The notes beneath the pieces were generated by a model. It was not told the origin of the DNA, did not search any database, and was given only the letters and a program-made list of their open reading frames with translations. A stretch of 64,000 nt of DNA from the NCBI RefSeq assembly GCF_019203965.1, contig NZ_CP076448.1, positions 620,001 through 684,000 of the forward strand. Direction: 5' to 3'. Position 1 is the first letter of the stretch, and every line of letters begins with the position of its first letter. The stretch is from Elioraea tepida. GTDB lineage: Bacteria; Pseudomonadota; Alphaproteobacteria; Acetobacterales; Acetobacteraceae. Below, in pieces: positions 17,616 to 27,646 of this stretch. A program made the translations under genes and the position numbers.

Positions 17616-18314
17616 ATGTATCACACGATCCCTGAACTCGGTTTCACGCCCGGTGCCGGCACGCCAGGAAATGGCGGGTGCGTGTTCGCCATCTACTACG
17701 ATGATTGAGGCCGGGCCGGTGCGGACCGCGCCTTCGAGCCCGCCGCCGACACCTTCCTCCGCCAGGCAGCGCGCTGGTTCCCGGCCGCAGTGCAGCTGCG
17801 CCTCGCCGCGAGGTCGGTCGCCGGCCTCCTGCGCGCCTGGGACAGCGTGGCGGCAGAGGTGAACGGCGCGGCCGGCACCATCTTGTGCGGCGGCCTGTTC
17901 ACGCACGCGACCAAAGGCGGGCCCTATCCCGGAGGCCTCCAGGGAGGACTCGAGTTCTCGAGGCGCGACGAGGAGATCCGGCTCTGCACGACCGAAATCA
18001 CGGTCGAGACTGCGCGGATCGGGCGGATGACGCAGCTCCCCTGGGCACCCTCAGCGTTCCTTGTCCTCGGCGGTTGCAAGATCGCCATCGCCTCCGCTCC
18101 CGGGCACTCTCCCGTCGCGCAGACCTTCGCCCTACGCCAGGGCGTGCGCACGATCCGCCAGCAGGGCGTCGCCTATTTCTCGACGCGCTGGAACGACTAC
18201 CGCCGGAGCACGCCGGCGGACAACGAGATCTCCCTCTGGGCCTATGCGCGCGGCCGCAACGTCTTCCCTCTCTTCGCCTCCGACCAGCGCTTGACCGGGA
18301 TCGTGTTCCGCTGA
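17616..18314 (+). pseudogene. Uncharacterised protein gene with in-frame TGA at codon 31
   Basis: An ATG at 17616 opens MYHTIPELGFTPGAGTPGNG then GCVFAIYYDD, followed by TGA at 17706-17708. The same frame continues without another stop to 18314: GRAGADRAFEPAADTFLRQA, RWFPAAVQLRLAARSVAGLL, then FSRRDEEIRLCTTEI and GVAYFSTRWNDYRRS. The downstream part has protein-like composition and no ATG, GTG or TTG before an internal GTG at 17790, which would discard well-formed codons. The simplest reading is a 232-codon gene with one nonsense change. I recognise no domain. It lies 8 bp after the Dps-like gene, so the two may have been an operon. Confidence 0.6.
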
Positions 18315-18557
18315 GCGGACGCCGCGTCGGGGACGGGAACCGGCTGCGAGACACCCCGTCATCGCAACCGATCCCAACCTCCCCGCGCGCGGGCTATGGC
18401 GCGAGAGGGGACGGAGGCACCCTGCCCTGTCATCTGCCGCTCCGCGACAACGCGCAGGGCGATCGGCCGTAGCTTCCGAGTTCGTGCCAGCCGCCACAAG
18501 AGCTTGTAGGCGTGACGGCCAATGGCCTACTTTGCCTGCCTGGAAGAGGAACACAGC

Positions 18558-20525
18558 ATGAACGACCTGTTCGGCGGCACGGCAGGCAAGGCGGAAGCCG
18601 GTTACACCGCCAAGGACATCGAGGTTCTCGAGGGGCTCGAACCGGTCCGGCGCCGGCCAGGAATGTATATCGGCGGCACGGACGAGAACGCCCTGCACCA
18701 TCTCGTCGCCGAGATCCTCGACAACGCGATGGACGAGGCGGTTGCCGGCCATGCGACCTTCATCGAGCTCACGCTCGGCAAGGACGACTGGGTGACGGTG
18801 CGCGACAACGGGCGGGGCATCCCCGTCGACCCGCACCCGAAATTCAAGGACAAGTCGGCGCTCGAGGTGATCCTCACCACACTTCACTCGGGCGGAAAGT
18901 TCGGCGGCAAGGCCTACGACACCTCCGGCGGGCTGCATGGCGTCGGCGCCTCGGTGGTGAACGCGCTGTCTGAGACGCTCGAGGTCGAGGTCGCGCGTGA
19001 CCGCACGCTCTACGCGATGAGCTTCGCGCGCGGCAAGCCGACCTCAAAGCTTCTCACCAAGGGCACGGTGAACAACCGTCGCGGCACGGAGGTTCGGTTC
19101 CGGCCCGACCGCACGATCTTCAAGGACTGCCATTTCCGCCCCAACCGCCTGTTCCGGATGGCCCGGTCGAAGGCCTATCTGTTTCGCGGCGTCGAGATAC
19201 GCTGGCGCTGCGACCCGTCCCTGATCGCGAAGGATGATCCCACCCCGGTAGAGGCGACGCTTCACTTCCCCGGCGGCCTCGCCGACTTCCTCGCCGCCGC
19301 GACCGAGGGAAAGGAGCAACTCACGCCGAGACATTTTGAGGGCGAAGCGGCGCTCGAGGGCGGCGGCAGGGTGGAATGGGCGGTCACCTGGCTGATCTCA
19401 AGCGAGGGGTTCCTGAACGCCTATTGCAACACCGTTCCCACGCCCTTGGGCGGCACGCACGAGCAGGGATTCCGCTCGGCCCTTCTCAAGGGCCTGCGCG
19501 CCTATGCGGAGCTCGTCGGCAACAAGCGCGGGGCGCAGGTGACGGGAGAGGACCTGATGGGCGGGGCGGCGGCCATGCTTTCCGTGTTCATCCGCGAGCC
19601 GCAGTTCCAGGGCCAGACGAAGGACAAGCTCACCACGCCTGAGGCGGCGCGCTGGGTCGAGAACGCAATCCGTGACCGCTTCGACCATTGGCTCACCGGC
19701 GACCCTGAGACGGCGGCGAACCTGCTCGCCTTCGCGATCTCCCGCGCCGAGGAGCGGCTCGCCCGCCGCGAGCAGGCGACCACCGCGCGCAAGACCGCAA
19801 CGCGCAAGCTTAGGCTTCCCGGCAAGCTCGCCGACTGCTCGCGCGAGGAACGTGATGGCAGCGAACTCTTCATCGTCGAAGGCGACAGCGCCGGCGGCTC
19901 GGCCAAGCAGGCGCGCGACCGCGAGACGCAGGCCGTGCTGCCGCTTCGGGGCAAGATCCTGAATGTCGCCTCGGCCACAGCCGAAAAAATGCGCGCGAAC
20001 CAGGAATTGAAGGACCTGATCGAGGCGCTCGGCTGCGGCACGGGAAACGCCTTCTCGCTCGAGCGGCTCCGCTACGGCCGGATCATCATCATGACCGATG
20101 CCGATGTCGACGGCGCCCACATTGCGGCGCTGCTGATGACCTTCTTCTGGCGCGAGCTTCCCGAGCTTGTGCGGAAGGGGCACCTGTTCCTCGCCCGCCC
20201 GCCGCTCTTCCGGCTGAGCGGCGCTGGCCTCACCGTCTACGCCCAGGACGAGGCGGCGCTCGAGCGCGAGCGCAAGCGGTTCAAGCCAGGAACGAAGGTC
20301 GAGGTGAGCCGGTTCAAGGGGCTTGGCGAGATGCCGCCCGCCACACTGCGTGAGACGACGATGGACCCGAAACGTCGGACGCTGTTGCGCGTGACGATGC
20401 CGCCCGAACAGTTCGCCCGGACGCAGGACATCGTCGAGGCCTTGATGGGCCGCAGACCCGAGCTCCGCTTCGCGTTCATCCAGGAGAACGCCGCGACGCT
20501 CGACGCCGAGGCGGTGGACGTCTGA
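18558..20525 (+). CDS. parE: DNA topoisomerase IV subunit B
   Basis: 655 aa. The GHKL ATPase domain has EILDNAMDEAVAGHA, DNGRGIPVDPHPKFK and GGLHGVGASVVNALS. The TOPRIM domain has FIVEGDSAGGSAKQARDR, VLPLRGKILNV and DADVDGAHIAALL (Mg2+ acids). The length, and the short insert-free TOPRIM domain, favour ParE over GyrB (about 800 aa). The N-terminal YTAKDIEVLEGLEPVRRRPG is typical of alphaproteobacterial ParE. The ATG at 18558 is preceded by GAAGAGGAA; an upstream in-frame ATG at 18522 lacks family similarity. With ParC it decatenates daughter chromosomes using ATP. Confidence 0.95.
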   Translation: MNDLFGGTAGKAEAGYTAKDIEVLEGLEPVRRRPGMYIGGTDENALHHLVAEILDNAMDEAVAGHATFIELTLGKDDWVTVRDNGRGIPVDPHPKFKDKSALEVILTTLHSGGKFGGKAYDTSGGLHGVGASVVNALSETLEVEVARDRTLYAMSFARGKPTSKLLTKGTVNNRRGTEVRFRPDRTIFKDCHFRPNRLFRMARSKAYLFRGVEIRWRCDPSLIAKDDPTPVEATLHFPGGLADFLAAATEGKEQLTPRHFEGEAALEGGGRVEWAVTWLISSEGFLNAYCNTVPTPLGGTHEQGFRSALLKGLRAYAELVGNKRGAQVTGEDLMGGAAAMLSVFIREPQFQGQTKDKLTTPEAARWVENAIRDRFDHWLTGDPETAANLLAFAISRAEERLARREQATTARKTATRKLRLPGKLADCSREERDGSELFIVEGDSAGGSAKQARDRETQAVLPLRGKILNVASATAEKMRANQELKDLIEALGCGTGNAFSLERLRYGRIIIMTDADVDGAHIAALLMTFFWRELPELVRKGHLFLARPPLFRLSGAGLTVYAQDEAALERERKRFKPGTKVEVSRFKGLGEMPPATLRETTMDPKRRTLLRVTMPPEQFARTQDIVEALMGRRPELRFAFIQENAATLDAEAVDV

Positions 20526-20736
20526 CGCCGCTGCGCCGGCTCGTCCCGGCGGTGGGGAGGAGCGGCGGCGGATGCGCGGGATCCGAGGCCGCGGCCCCGC
20601 GCGGGGGTGTGCCAGCGGCCGGTGTTGCGGCTGCTGCCTCCCTTCTCGTGCTGTTCTGGCTTTGGGGCCCGCTTGCCTCACCGAGGCGTCGGCGGCGCTT
20701 CGGCTGTTTTGCGTGCAGCACGACCGGACGTGCCGG

Positions 20737-21042
20737 TCACTCGATCTCGAGATCGAGGAGCGCCCAGATCGCTGCCTTCTGCCAATGCATCCCGGCCCGC
20801 AGCGAGGCGTACACGCCCCCCGGAAGCGCTCCGGCGACGACGAATTTCAGCGCGAGAAGCCCCGGGCACTCGTAGCGGATGACGGTGCCCGGACAGACGC
20901 CCTCGAGCGCCCGCTGCGCCACCTCGGCGGTGATCGCCCGGGCCAGACGCGCATAGGCCGCCTCGTCCCGCGCCACGAGGGTCAAGTCGAGCACCGACCC
21001 CTTATCGCCCGATCGCCCGACGGCGAGCGCGCCAACCCTCAC
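20737..21042 (-). CDS. AtuA-like small subunit (ferredoxin-fold domain)
   Basis: 101 aa starting MRVGALAVGRSGDKGSVLDL, a signature of the C-terminal AtuA-like domain (RSGDKG motif), and containing RYECPGLLALKFVVAGALPG and SLRAGMHWQKAAIWALLDLE. In many bacteria this domain is fused to the AtuA/DUF1446 domain; here it is a separate polypeptide. Its ATG overlaps the stop of the large subunit (ATGA, 21042-21039), which implies translational coupling and a complex. Function is inferred from acyclic terpene utilisation and related acyl-CoA catabolic clusters, but no other such gene is nearby. Confidence 0.8.
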   Translation of the reverse strand: MRVGALAVGRSGDKGSVLDLTLVARDEAAYARLARAITAEVAQRALEGVCPGTVIRYECPGLLALKFVVAGALPGGVYASLRAGMHWQKAAIWALLDLEIE

Positions 21043-22388
21043 GGCACGGTCTCCCAGACGAGGGAAGGGGTGACGCGCGCGCGGTCGATCAGCCCATCCA
21101 CCACGTCAAGGCGCGGGCGACGCTCGCTCCTGAGCCCTGCCCCTCCCGCGGGGCCGGAGAGCGTGAGAGCATAGACCTCGTCCTCGATCGCCTGCGCCGC
21201 CTCCGCATCGGGGCATCGGGCAGAGACGTGGACGCGGCATTCGGCAAGCCCCGCATTGCCGGCGTTGCGCCCGGCGAGAATCGAATCGATCCCGACCAGA
21301 TCGATCCTGACATCCTCTTCCGGGAGGTCGGCGAGCCGATGCCGAAGCACATCGGCGGCAAGCCGCGCGCGCGCCTCTGCCCCCGTGCCGGCGAAGCCGA
21401 TCTCGACATCGGCGATCATGCCCGGCCGCTCGACGAAGCCGGACACCTTTAGCGCCTCCGGCCGGCCCTGGGCAGCCGCGCCCGAGACGCGCACGCGGTT
21501 TCGGCCCGTCTCCTCGATCCGGATGCTGGTGAAGTCGAGGATCAGATCGGGCGTGATGTAGCGTGCCGGATCATGCACCTCGTAGAGGAGCTGCAACGTC
21601 GCGGTGAGGCGATCGAGTCGACCGGGCGCTCCCTCGAGCAGGAAGAGCTCCGCACTCCCGTCCGGCCTCACGGTCGCAAGCGGATAGCCGAGCGATGCGA
21701 GCGCCGCCGCCGAGAGTCTCTCCCCGTCCGGCCCCTCGAAGTTCCCGCCGCTGACCTGGCCGCCGCATTCGAGAAGATGGCCGACGGTCAGCGCCCCCGC
21801 GAGTGCGGTCTCTCTTCCATCCAGGATCGGAACGATCTCGGCGGCGAACAGGGCGCTGTCCGCAGTCCGGCCCGTGACGATGACGTCGGCGCCGGCCTCG
21901 ATCGCGGGCGCGAGCGCATCCGCCCCGAGATAGGCGTGCGCGCCGAGGAGCGTCCCCTCGATCTTCTCGGTCCAGGCGATCTCCCCGGCAAGCGGCAGCA
22001 CATCATCGCCGACCACGGCGGCGACACGCAGCCCCGAAAGCCCCAGCTCCCGCGCCAGCGCCACGATCGCCCGCGCCGCGGCGGCGGGGTTCGCAGCACC
22101 CAGATTGCTGATGATCCGGCTGCCTGACCGTCGCGCGGGGCCGAGCAGCGGGGTGAGCCGGCGCCGAAGGCGGGGGTCCGCCCCGGCGTTCGGGTCGGCG
22201 CGGCGCGCGCGAAGCGCCGCGACGAGCGTCCGCTCCGCGAGGCATTCGAGCACCACCGCGTCGCAGAGCCCTGACGTCGCGAGCGCCACGGCCGGATCGA
22301 TCCGATCCCCGGCGAAGCCTGCGCCGGCGCCGACCGTCCGCATGGCAGCGTATCGCTGTCGTTCCGCCGATCCGCCGCTCGCCGTCAT
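21039..22388 (-). CDS. AtuA-family (DUF1446) protein, large subunit
   Basis: About 449 aa. Family features are GAGAGFAGDRIDPAVALA at the N-terminus, SNLGAANPAAAARAIVALAR, VAAVVGDDVLPLAGE, DVIVTGRTADSALFAAEIV, LLECGGQVSGGNFEGPDGE and YEVHDPARYITPDLILDF. AtuA proteins occur in citronellol/geraniol (acyclic terpene) degradation and in several acyl-CoA clusters, but their exact reaction is not settled. The start is ambiguous: ATG at 22388 (CCAGGAG immediately upstream) or ATG at 22343, nearer to the conserved region. It overlaps the small subunit by 4 bp. It follows the puf operon on the same strand but is separated by a strong hairpin and is unlikely to be part of photosynthesis. Confidence 0.8.
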   Translation of the reverse strand: MTASGGSAERQRYAAMRTVGAGAGFAGDRIDPAVALATSGLCDAVVLECLAERTLVAALRARRADPNAGADPRLRRRLTPLLGPARRSGSRIISNLGAANPAAAARAIVALARELGLSGLRVAAVVGDDVLPLAGEIAWTEKIEGTLLGAHAYLGADALAPAIEAGADVIVTGRTADSALFAAEIVPILDGRETALAGALTVGHLLECGGQVSGGNFEGPDGERLSAAALASLGYPLATVRPDGSAELFLLEGAPGRLDRLTATLQLLYEVHDPARYITPDLILDFTSIRIEETGRNRVRVSGAAAQGRPEALKVSGFVERPGMIADVEIGFAGTGAEARARLAADVLRHRLADLPEEDVRIDLVGIDSILAGRNAGNAGLAECRVHVSARCPDAEAAQAIEDEVYALTLSGPAGGAGLRSERRPRLDVVDGLIDRARVTPSLVWETVP

Positions 22389-22570
22389 CTCCTGGTGCTG
22401 TTCGTTCCCGCTGTCACGTGCGGATCCTCGCGCGTTACCCAAGTCTCCTCAAGCACGAACATCCACGCGGGCGCCTCCCGGCCACCGATGCGGGAGCGTC
22501 AGGTCAGGTCACGCGTGGAGGAGGGGTGGGCGGCACAGCTGCGAAACCCCTCGGTCAGCCAGGAGAGCGC

Positions 22571-22604
22571 GAGGCGATGGAACCACGCCGGGTTCCATCG
22601 CCTC
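22571..22604 (-). terminator. 3'-end stem-loop of the puf operon
   Basis: GAGGCGATGGAACC (22571-22584) and GGTTCCATCGCCTC (22591-22604) form a perfect 14-bp stem around a six-base loop. It lies 15 bp beyond the pufC stop on the minus strand. No T-run follows, so it more likely protects the mRNA 3' end or works with Rho than as an intrinsic terminator. It is equally strong on either strand. Confidence 0.65.
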
Positions 22605-22618
22605 GGAGGTGCACCGGC

Positions 22619-23710
22619 CTACCGCGGCATCAGCGCTGCCGACCGCGGCGTCGTCGGAGAGAGGCTCACCTCGTTGAGCGCCGGATAGTCGCGCAGCATC
22701 GGCGCGCCAAGCAGAGGCCTGTAGGCGCCCTGGTGGCAGGTCATGCAGTTCGTCTTGAGCGCGTCCCCGTGCGGCCCAAGGCGCGCGAGACGTGCGGCGT
22801 CACCCGCCTCCGGTGGCCCGGCCGGGTTGGCACGCCACAGGGGCGTCAGCGGCGTGATGAAGTCGTTGTTGATCTCACGCACCATTCGGATTCCGTACCA
22901 GGCGCTGACGCGCGAGGGGGGTGCGTCGTACCACGAACCGAAGTTCCGGCTGTTGTGGCAAAAAGTGCAGTTCTGCCCCGTCGCCTGGGAGAAATGCATC
23001 ATCAGCGCGTAAGTCCACTCGGCCTGCTTGATCGAGGAGCGGTTGTTCGGCCCGTGCGGCGTTGTGCCGTTCACACGGATCGGGAGCGCATCCTGGAAGA
23101 AAGCGGTGAAGGGCTCGTAGGGAAGCGACGACAGCCCCGCAGCAGACGAAACGACGTTCTGCCCGCCCGAGCCCGCGAGCATGCCTGAGGTCCTGCCCGG
23201 TTCGGTGTACCAGACATAGGCCGGAACGGGCTGGCCCCTGTGGCACGTGTAGCAGGTGACGCCCGTGTCCTTCACATGCGTCTGCCAGTTGGCGTTGATC
23301 GCCTTGGTCATCTGCAGCATCCGCCGGGTCACGGTCTTCGTATAGACCTCGTCGGACGCCATGTTCTCGACGTTGTGGCAGTAGTTGCACCCCTGGTCGG
23401 GCGAGACCCAGGCGGTGATGGCGATCATCAGGCGGTTGAACTCAGCCGCGTCGAGATCTCCGAGCACCTGCACATTCTCATAGACCTCGCTTGCCTTCTG
23501 CCCCGCAGGCTCGACCTTCTCCGTCGGCTCGGGCGGGATGTTCCGCGCTGCGATCGCCTGCAGCGCCCGCGGCGTGTGCACGAGCTCCATGCCCGTGCCC
23601 CGGAAGCCACGCTGCACGGTCTCGACCGGCGGCCGCTCGAAGGTGAGGAGGACGATCGCCGCGCCGGCCGCCGCGGCGAGGCCGAGGGCCGATTGTGCGA
23701 GGATGTTCAT
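22619..23710 (-). CDS. pufC: Photosynthetic reaction centre tetraheme cytochrome c subunit
   Basis: 363 aa, periplasmic electron donor to the oxidised special pair. Four CxxCH haem motifs are present: CNYCH, CYTCH, CTFCH and CMTCH. Met-containing helices before the first three ([22 protein letters not shown] and similar) supply sixth ligands. Residues about 1-25 ([20 protein letters not shown]) form a hydrophobic N-terminal anchor. I see no Cys lipobox, unlike the Blastochloris viridis subunit, so the protein is probably held by an uncleaved helix. The ATG overlaps the pufM stop (ATGA), as expected for a translationally coupled operon end. The C-terminus is followed by a strong stem-loop. Confidence 0.95.
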   Translation of the reverse strand: MNILAQSALGLAAAAGAAIVLLTFERPPVETVQRGFRGTGMELVHTPRALQAIAARNIPPEPTEKVEPAGQKASEVYENVQVLGDLDAAEFNRLMIAITAWVSPDQGCNYCHNVENMASDEVYTKTVTRRMLQMTKAINANWQTHVKDTGVTCYTCHRGQPVPAYVWYTEPGRTSGMLAGSGGQNVVSSAAGLSSLPYEPFTAFFQDALPIRVNGTTPHGPNNRSSIKQAEWTYALMMHFSQATGQNCTFCHNSRNFGSWYDAPPSRVSAWYGIRMVREINNDFITPLTPLWRANPAGPPEAGDAARLARLGPHGDALKTNCMTCHQGAYRPLLGAPMLRDYPALNEVSLSPTTPRSAALMPR

Positions 23711-24684
23711 CGCAGCGCTCCTGGCAGGGTCGCAGGATCGACCGAGGGTGGGAACCACGCCGGATACTCCGGCGCGAAGCCATGCTGGACGGCCCAGAGA
23801 TACCAGTTGTCCACCACGGTTCCGGTGAGCAGGATGCCGATGCCTCCCGTCAGCGGGCAGAGCACCGCGAACCACCAGGCCCAGCGATGGATCGACTCGT
23901 AGGTGGCGTTGAACCCCATGGTCCAGCGCCAGAAGATCGCCGCGCGCTCGGCCGCTGTTCCGCGATCTAGAGTCTGCTCGATCTCGCGCTCGCCGCCGAA
24001 ACGGCTGACGGCAAGGATCGTCGCGCCGTGCATCGCGAAGAGGAGAACGGAGCCGTAGAGGAAGACGATCGAGAGAGCGTGGAACGGATTGTAGAAGAGG
24101 TTGCCGTAGCGGATCGAGAACGCCGCCGTCCAGTCGAGATGCGGGAAGATGCCGAACGGCACGCCCTCGCCCCAGCTTCCCATCAGGAGGGGACGGATGA
24201 AGCCAAGCACGAGGTACAGCCAGATCGCCGCGGCGAAGGCCCAGGCCACGTGCGTTCCCATCCCGAGCTGGCGCGCCCGGCGGTAGACGCGGCACCACCA
24301 GAGGATGATCGAGGTGGTGAGGAAGAAGCCGGCGATCAGCCACCAGCCGCCCTCCGCGAGCGGCGGGAAGGAGAGGCCGTAATGGGGCGGTGGCGGCTCG
24401 AGCGCGAGCCAGAAGAACTGCCGCACGAACTGCACCGGGTTCCAGTTGACCGAGGCCAACATGTTGAGCCCGATGATGACGATCGCGATCGCGCCCGTGG
24501 CGAGCGACAGAACGCCGAGCCAGCCGAGATAGATCGGCCCGAGCTGCGCATCGCCAAAGCGCCCGAGCAGGTGCACGAAGCGCGGCACCCCGGTGCGTTT
24601 CTCGTCGCTCGGCGGGAGCGGCACCCCCGGATAGGCAGGCCCGCGGACCTGCACTCGGGTGAAGATGTTGAGATACTCGGCCAT
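23707..24684 (-). CDS. pufM: Photosynthetic reaction centre M subunit
   Basis: 325 aa, five transmembrane helices. It binds one half of the special pair plus bacteriopheophytin and the primary quinone QA. Recognisable stretches are [40 protein letters not shown] (special-pair His and iron His) and [19 protein letters not shown], with the conserved His ligand to non-haem iron. N-terminal [16 protein letters not shown] is typical. It lies 10 bp after pufL and overlaps pufC by 4 bp. Confidence 0.97.
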   Translation of the reverse strand: MAEYLNIFTRVQVRGPAYPGVPLPPSDEKRTGVPRFVHLLGRFGDAQLGPIYLGWLGVLSLATGAIAIVIIGLNMLASVNWNPVQFVRQFFWLALEPPPPHYGLSFPPLAEGGWWLIAGFFLTTSIILWWCRVYRRARQLGMGTHVAWAFAAAIWLYLVLGFIRPLLMGSWGEGVPFGIFPHLDWTAAFSIRYGNLFYNPFHALSIVFLYGSVLLFAMHGATILAVSRFGGEREIEQTLDRGTAAERAAIFWRWTMGFNATYESIHRWAWWFAVLCPLTGGIGILLTGTVVDNWYLWAVQHGFAPEYPAWFPPSVDPATLPGALR

Positions 24685-24694
24685 GGCGCTCTCC

Positions 24695-25519
24695 CTAGCT
24701 CCAGATCGGCAGGTTGAGCCACCAGCCCCACCACTCCGGCCAGCCCCGCGTCCAGAACGGACCGCTGATCACGATGCAGACCGCGCTCCAGAACCCTGCC
24801 GACAGGGCGAGGAACAGGCCCAGCCGGTGAATGCCAAGCGTGCCGATCGAATAGCCGATCGTGTCCCGGAAGAACGTGTTCTCGTGCTCGGCCGTCTTCA
24901 CCGGCTGCCCCTTCGGCGGGTTGATCGCCGACAGAACGAGCGCCCCGTGCAGCGACAACGCAAGCGTCGTGGTGAAGAAGAACGTCACCGCGATCATGTG
25001 CGCGGGGTTGTAGTGGAAGTGCAGGTACTGGTAGCCGACGTTCGAGACCCAGTCGAGATGGCTGAAGATGCCGTAGGGGAAGCCATGGCCCCAGGCACCC
25101 ATCAGCACCGGGCGGATGACGACGAGGGTGAAGTAGGCGAAGATCGCCATTCCGAAAGCGAACGGAATGTGCAAGCCCATCCCGAGCTTGCGGGCGATCT
25201 CCGCCTGGCGCAGCGCCCAGGAGACGAAGGCGCCGAGGGCGCAGACGGTGATGAGCTGCCACAGCCCCCCCTCCTTCAGAGGGGCGAAGCCGAGCCCATA
25301 GGAGAGATCCGGCGGCGGGATGTTGATCTTCCAGATGTTCCACGTGCCGCCGATCGCCGCTCCATAAAGGATCAGCGCCGTGCCGAGCACGGTGAAGAAG
25401 ATCGTCGTGACGCCGAAGAATCCGACATAGAAGGGCCCGATCCAGAAGTCGAACAGATCGCCCCCGACCAGGGTCCCTCCCCGGACTCTGTACTTCTTCT
25501 CGAAACTGAGCATCGACAT
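24695..25519 (-). CDS. pufL: Photosynthetic reaction centre L subunit
   Basis: 274 aa, the standard length, with five transmembrane helices. It starts [20 protein letters not shown] and contains [40 protein letters not shown] and the chromophore His of LHGALVLSA. The helix D-E region carries [20 protein letters not shown], with the Glu and His around the QB site and non-haem iron. It is preceded by an intercistronic hairpin that separates it from the antenna genes. Confidence 0.97.
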   Translation of the reverse strand: MSMLSFEKKYRVRGGTLVGGDLFDFWIGPFYVGFFGVTTIFFTVLGTALILYGAAIGGTWNIWKINIPPPDLSYGLGFAPLKEGGLWQLITVCALGAFVSWALRQAEIARKLGMGLHIPFAFGMAIFAYFTLVVIRPVLMGAWGHGFPYGIFSHLDWVSNVGYQYLHFHYNPAHMIAVTFFFTTTLALSLHGALVLSAINPPKGQPVKTAEHENTFFRDTIGYSIGTLGIHRLGLFLALSAGFWSAVCIVISGPFWTRGWPEWWGWWLNLPIWS

Positions 25520-25574
25520 GGTCGAAACTCCAGGGTGTCGAGGTCGAGGTTGGTCGGCCTCTTCGTTGCGGGTG

Positions 25575-25624
25575 CCAGCAGCCGAGTGACGCTGAGGGAC
25601 GCCCCTCGCCCCTCGGCTGCCGGC
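25575..25624 (-). promoter_or_regulatory. Intercistronic stem-loop between pufA and pufL
   Basis: GCAGCCGAG (25578-25586) pairs with CTCGGCTGC (25612-25620), extended outward by further GC pairs (GCC at 25574-25576 with GGC). Minor GC-rich pairing fills the loop. It sits just after the pufA stop on the minus strand. In Rhodobacter a hairpin at the same place stabilises the pufBA segment and raises antenna over reaction-centre expression. The same role is inferred here from position. Confidence 0.6.
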
Positions 25625-25633
25625 CTTGGCTCG

Positions 25634-25816
25634 CTACCGCGACGGCGGCATCGGCGACGCCTGCTGCGTCACCGCTGCCGGGCGCGGACCCTCGATCCAG
25701 TTGTACCTGTCGGTTCCGAGCAGGATGAAGTGGATCAGGAGCGCGAGGATCAGCAGGAAGGTGGCGAGTCCGACGAGGACACGCCTGGGATCGAAGATCA
25801 GCCAGATGCGCCACAT
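25634..25816 (-). CDS. pufA: LH1 antenna alpha subunit
   Basis: 60 aa: [20 protein letters not shown], then [20 protein letters not shown] and a Pro-rich tail. The [12 protein letters not shown] start is the LH1 alpha signature. The His in LLIHFIL ligates B875-type bacteriochlorophyll, and GTDRYNW provides the C-terminal Trp near the acetyl groups. It lies 12 bp after pufB and is followed by the stabilising hairpin. Confidence 0.97.
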   Translation of the reverse strand: MWRIWLIFDPRRVLVGLATFLLILALLIHFILLGTDRYNWIEGPRPAAVTQQASPMPPSR

Positions 25817-25828
25817 GGTCTCCCCCTC

Positions 25829-26044
25829 CTACACCAGGTACGAGACGGCCGTGGTCGCGGTATCGAGCAGCTGCTGCGCGTAGCCGCGGGGCCCCGGGAA
25901 CCAGGGGCGCCACATCCACACGAGGAAGTGCGCGATGATCGCGATCACAGTGTAGACGACGAAGGATTGCACGAAGATCGCGTGGAACTCCCTCGCCTCG
26001 TTCTCCGTCAGCCCAGACAGCGAAGTGTCTTGCCTGTCAGCCAT
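25829..26044 (-). CDS. pufB: LH1 antenna beta subunit with extended C-terminus
   Basis: 71 aa. [20 protein letters not shown] matches LH1 beta N-termini. The helix [20 protein letters not shown] contains the bacteriochlorophyll-ligating His. Typical beta chains end soon after [11 protein letters not shown]; this one continues with about 16 residues ([16 protein letters not shown]). AAAGGAGACGAC precedes the ATG. It is the first puf gene and follows bchZ after a 135-bp gap in which I found no pufQ and no PpsR palindrome. Confidence 0.95.
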   Translation of the reverse strand: MADRQDTSLSGLTENEAREFHAIFVQSFVVYTVIAIIAHFLVWMWRPWFPGPRGYAQQLLDTATTAVSYLV

Positions 26045-26179
26045 GTCGTCTCCTTTTGGCTGGCGGTGTTACCGCGCACGTCCCGCGCGGCGGGGATCGC
26101 CGTGACCACCACGGACGAGAGGTGACCCGGGACTTCCGGGTGCAATCGGTCCGGCCGTTGCGAGCGTGTTCCGTCGCGC

Positions 26180-27643
26180 TCATGCAACCACGGCCTCAGG
26201 TGCCTCGCCGAGCACGGCGCGAACGTCGCTCGCCCGCACGCGCTCTTCGCCGGCCGCCCGCGCGTAGGCCTCGACGCGCTCGCGCAGACGCTTCGCCGCA
26301 GAGATCCGCACGAGGAACGGCTCCGCCTCGAGATGCCGCTGCAGGAGCGCGGCTGCCTCCTCGTCCCACTGCGCGGCGGCGTGCTCGCGCGCCCGCATCG
26401 GCGTCGGCTCAACGCGGTCGAGGTCGGTCCCGAGCGGCAGGATGTGGAACAGAGCGTCGAACAGCGCGTTGCAGAATTCCTGCACGATGTAGGTCGCGCC
26501 CGCGTAGCCCATGAACGGCGTGCCGGTGGCGCGACGGATGATCGCGCCGGGAAAGGAGGCGGGGATGTACATCGACCGGCCGCCGAGCTCGGCCGCATAC
26601 ATCCGCTCGTTGTAGGAGCCGAACAGAACGAGCGGCGGCGAGGCGCGCATCGCCGCCCGCACGGCCGCATTGTCCGGCTTCTCGCCCGGCCTTCGCGCGA
26701 AGGAGAAGGCGCACGGGACGCCCATCTCCTCCTCGAGAAAGCGTCTGAGGCCACGCGCGTAGGTCTCGGTCGCGACCACGGCGAAGGAGGCGGAACCGAA
26801 GAAGTCCTGCGTCACGCTCCGCCAGAGGTCCCAGATCGGCTTGATCGTCGTGTGCTTCTCGCGTTCGATGAAGGGCTCCGGGTCGAGGCCCACGAGCTCG
26901 CCGAGCGTGCGCAGGAAGTTGGTGGTGGCGAACAGCCCGATCGGGGCGCGCAGCCACGGCCGCTCGAGCGTCTCGCACAGACGTGAGCCGAATTCTCGGT
27001 ACATGCAGATGTTGACGTCGGCCTCGGCGAGCTTCGGGATGTCGTCGATGTGGCTGCCGAGCGGGAACACCATGTTGATCTCGCAGCCGATGCCCTCGAC
27101 GAGCCGGCGGATCTCGGCGAGATCGGACGGCATGTTGAAGGTCCCGTAGATCGGCCCGATGATGTTGACGCGCGGCTTCTCTCCGGGCTTGCGCTCCTTG
27201 CGCGGTCGTATCCTCGTCCGCCGCGCGCCGAACTCCGTCCACAGCCAGTTGATCGCGCGATCGGCCGCCTGCCACTGGTCCTCGTCGATCGTGCGCGGAA
27301 TGAAACGCTGCAGGTTCGACCCCTCGGGCGTCACGCCGCCGCCGATCATCTCGGCGATCGAGCCGGTGACGACGACGGCGGGAAGATCGGGGTCCTGCGT
27401 TCCTGCCGCGCGCTTGAGCGCGCCTTCGGTGCCGTTCTGCGACAGGCTCTCCTCGTCGAGCCCAGTGACCACGACCGGAAGCTCGTGGGGAGGCAGCGCA
27501 TCAGTGTAGTGGAGCACTGCCGTCACCGGCAGGTTTTCGCAGCCGACCGGGCCGTCGATCACCACGCGCAATCCGCGCACCGCAGAAAAAGCGTAGACAG
27601 CACCCCAGTAGCCGCCTGCCCTGTCGTGGTCGAGAACGAGCAT
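26180..27643 (-). CDS. bchZ: Chlorophyllide a reductase subunit Z
   Basis: 487 aa, nitrogenase MoFe-beta-like subunit of the BchYZ catalytic component, which with BchX reduces ring B of chlorophyllide a on the way to bacteriochlorophyll. It contains [20 protein letters not shown], the FeS Cys in [39 protein letters not shown] and [20 protein letters not shown]. It lies 3 bp after bchY in the bchCXYZ-puf superoperon. Confidence 0.96.
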   Translation of the reverse strand: MLVLDHDRAGGYWGAVYAFSAVRGLRVVIDGPVGCENLPVTAVLHYTDALPPHELPVVVTGLDEESLSQNGTEGALKRAAGTQDPDLPAVVVTGSIAEMIGGGVTPEGSNLQRFIPRTIDEDQWQAADRAINWLWTEFGARRTRIRPRKERKPGEKPRVNIIGPIYGTFNMPSDLAEIRRLVEGIGCEINMVFPLGSHIDDIPKLAEADVNICMYREFGSRLCETLERPWLRAPIGLFATTNFLRTLGELVGLDPEPFIEREKHTTIKPIWDLWRSVTQDFFGSASFAVVATETYARGLRRFLEEEMGVPCAFSFARRPGEKPDNAAVRAAMRASPPLVLFGSYNERMYAAELGGRSMYIPASFPGAIIRRATGTPFMGYAGATYIVQEFCNALFDALFHILPLGTDLDRVEPTPMRAREHAAAQWDEEAAALLQRHLEAEPFLVRISAAKRLRERVEAYARAAGEERVRASDVRAVLGEAPEAVVA

Positions 27644-27646
27644 CGC

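Noticed and set aside
17706-17708. TGA as a possible selenocysteine codon
   Set aside because: No SECIS-like hairpin recognised directly downstream and no selenoprotein family match; a nonsense change or base error is simpler.
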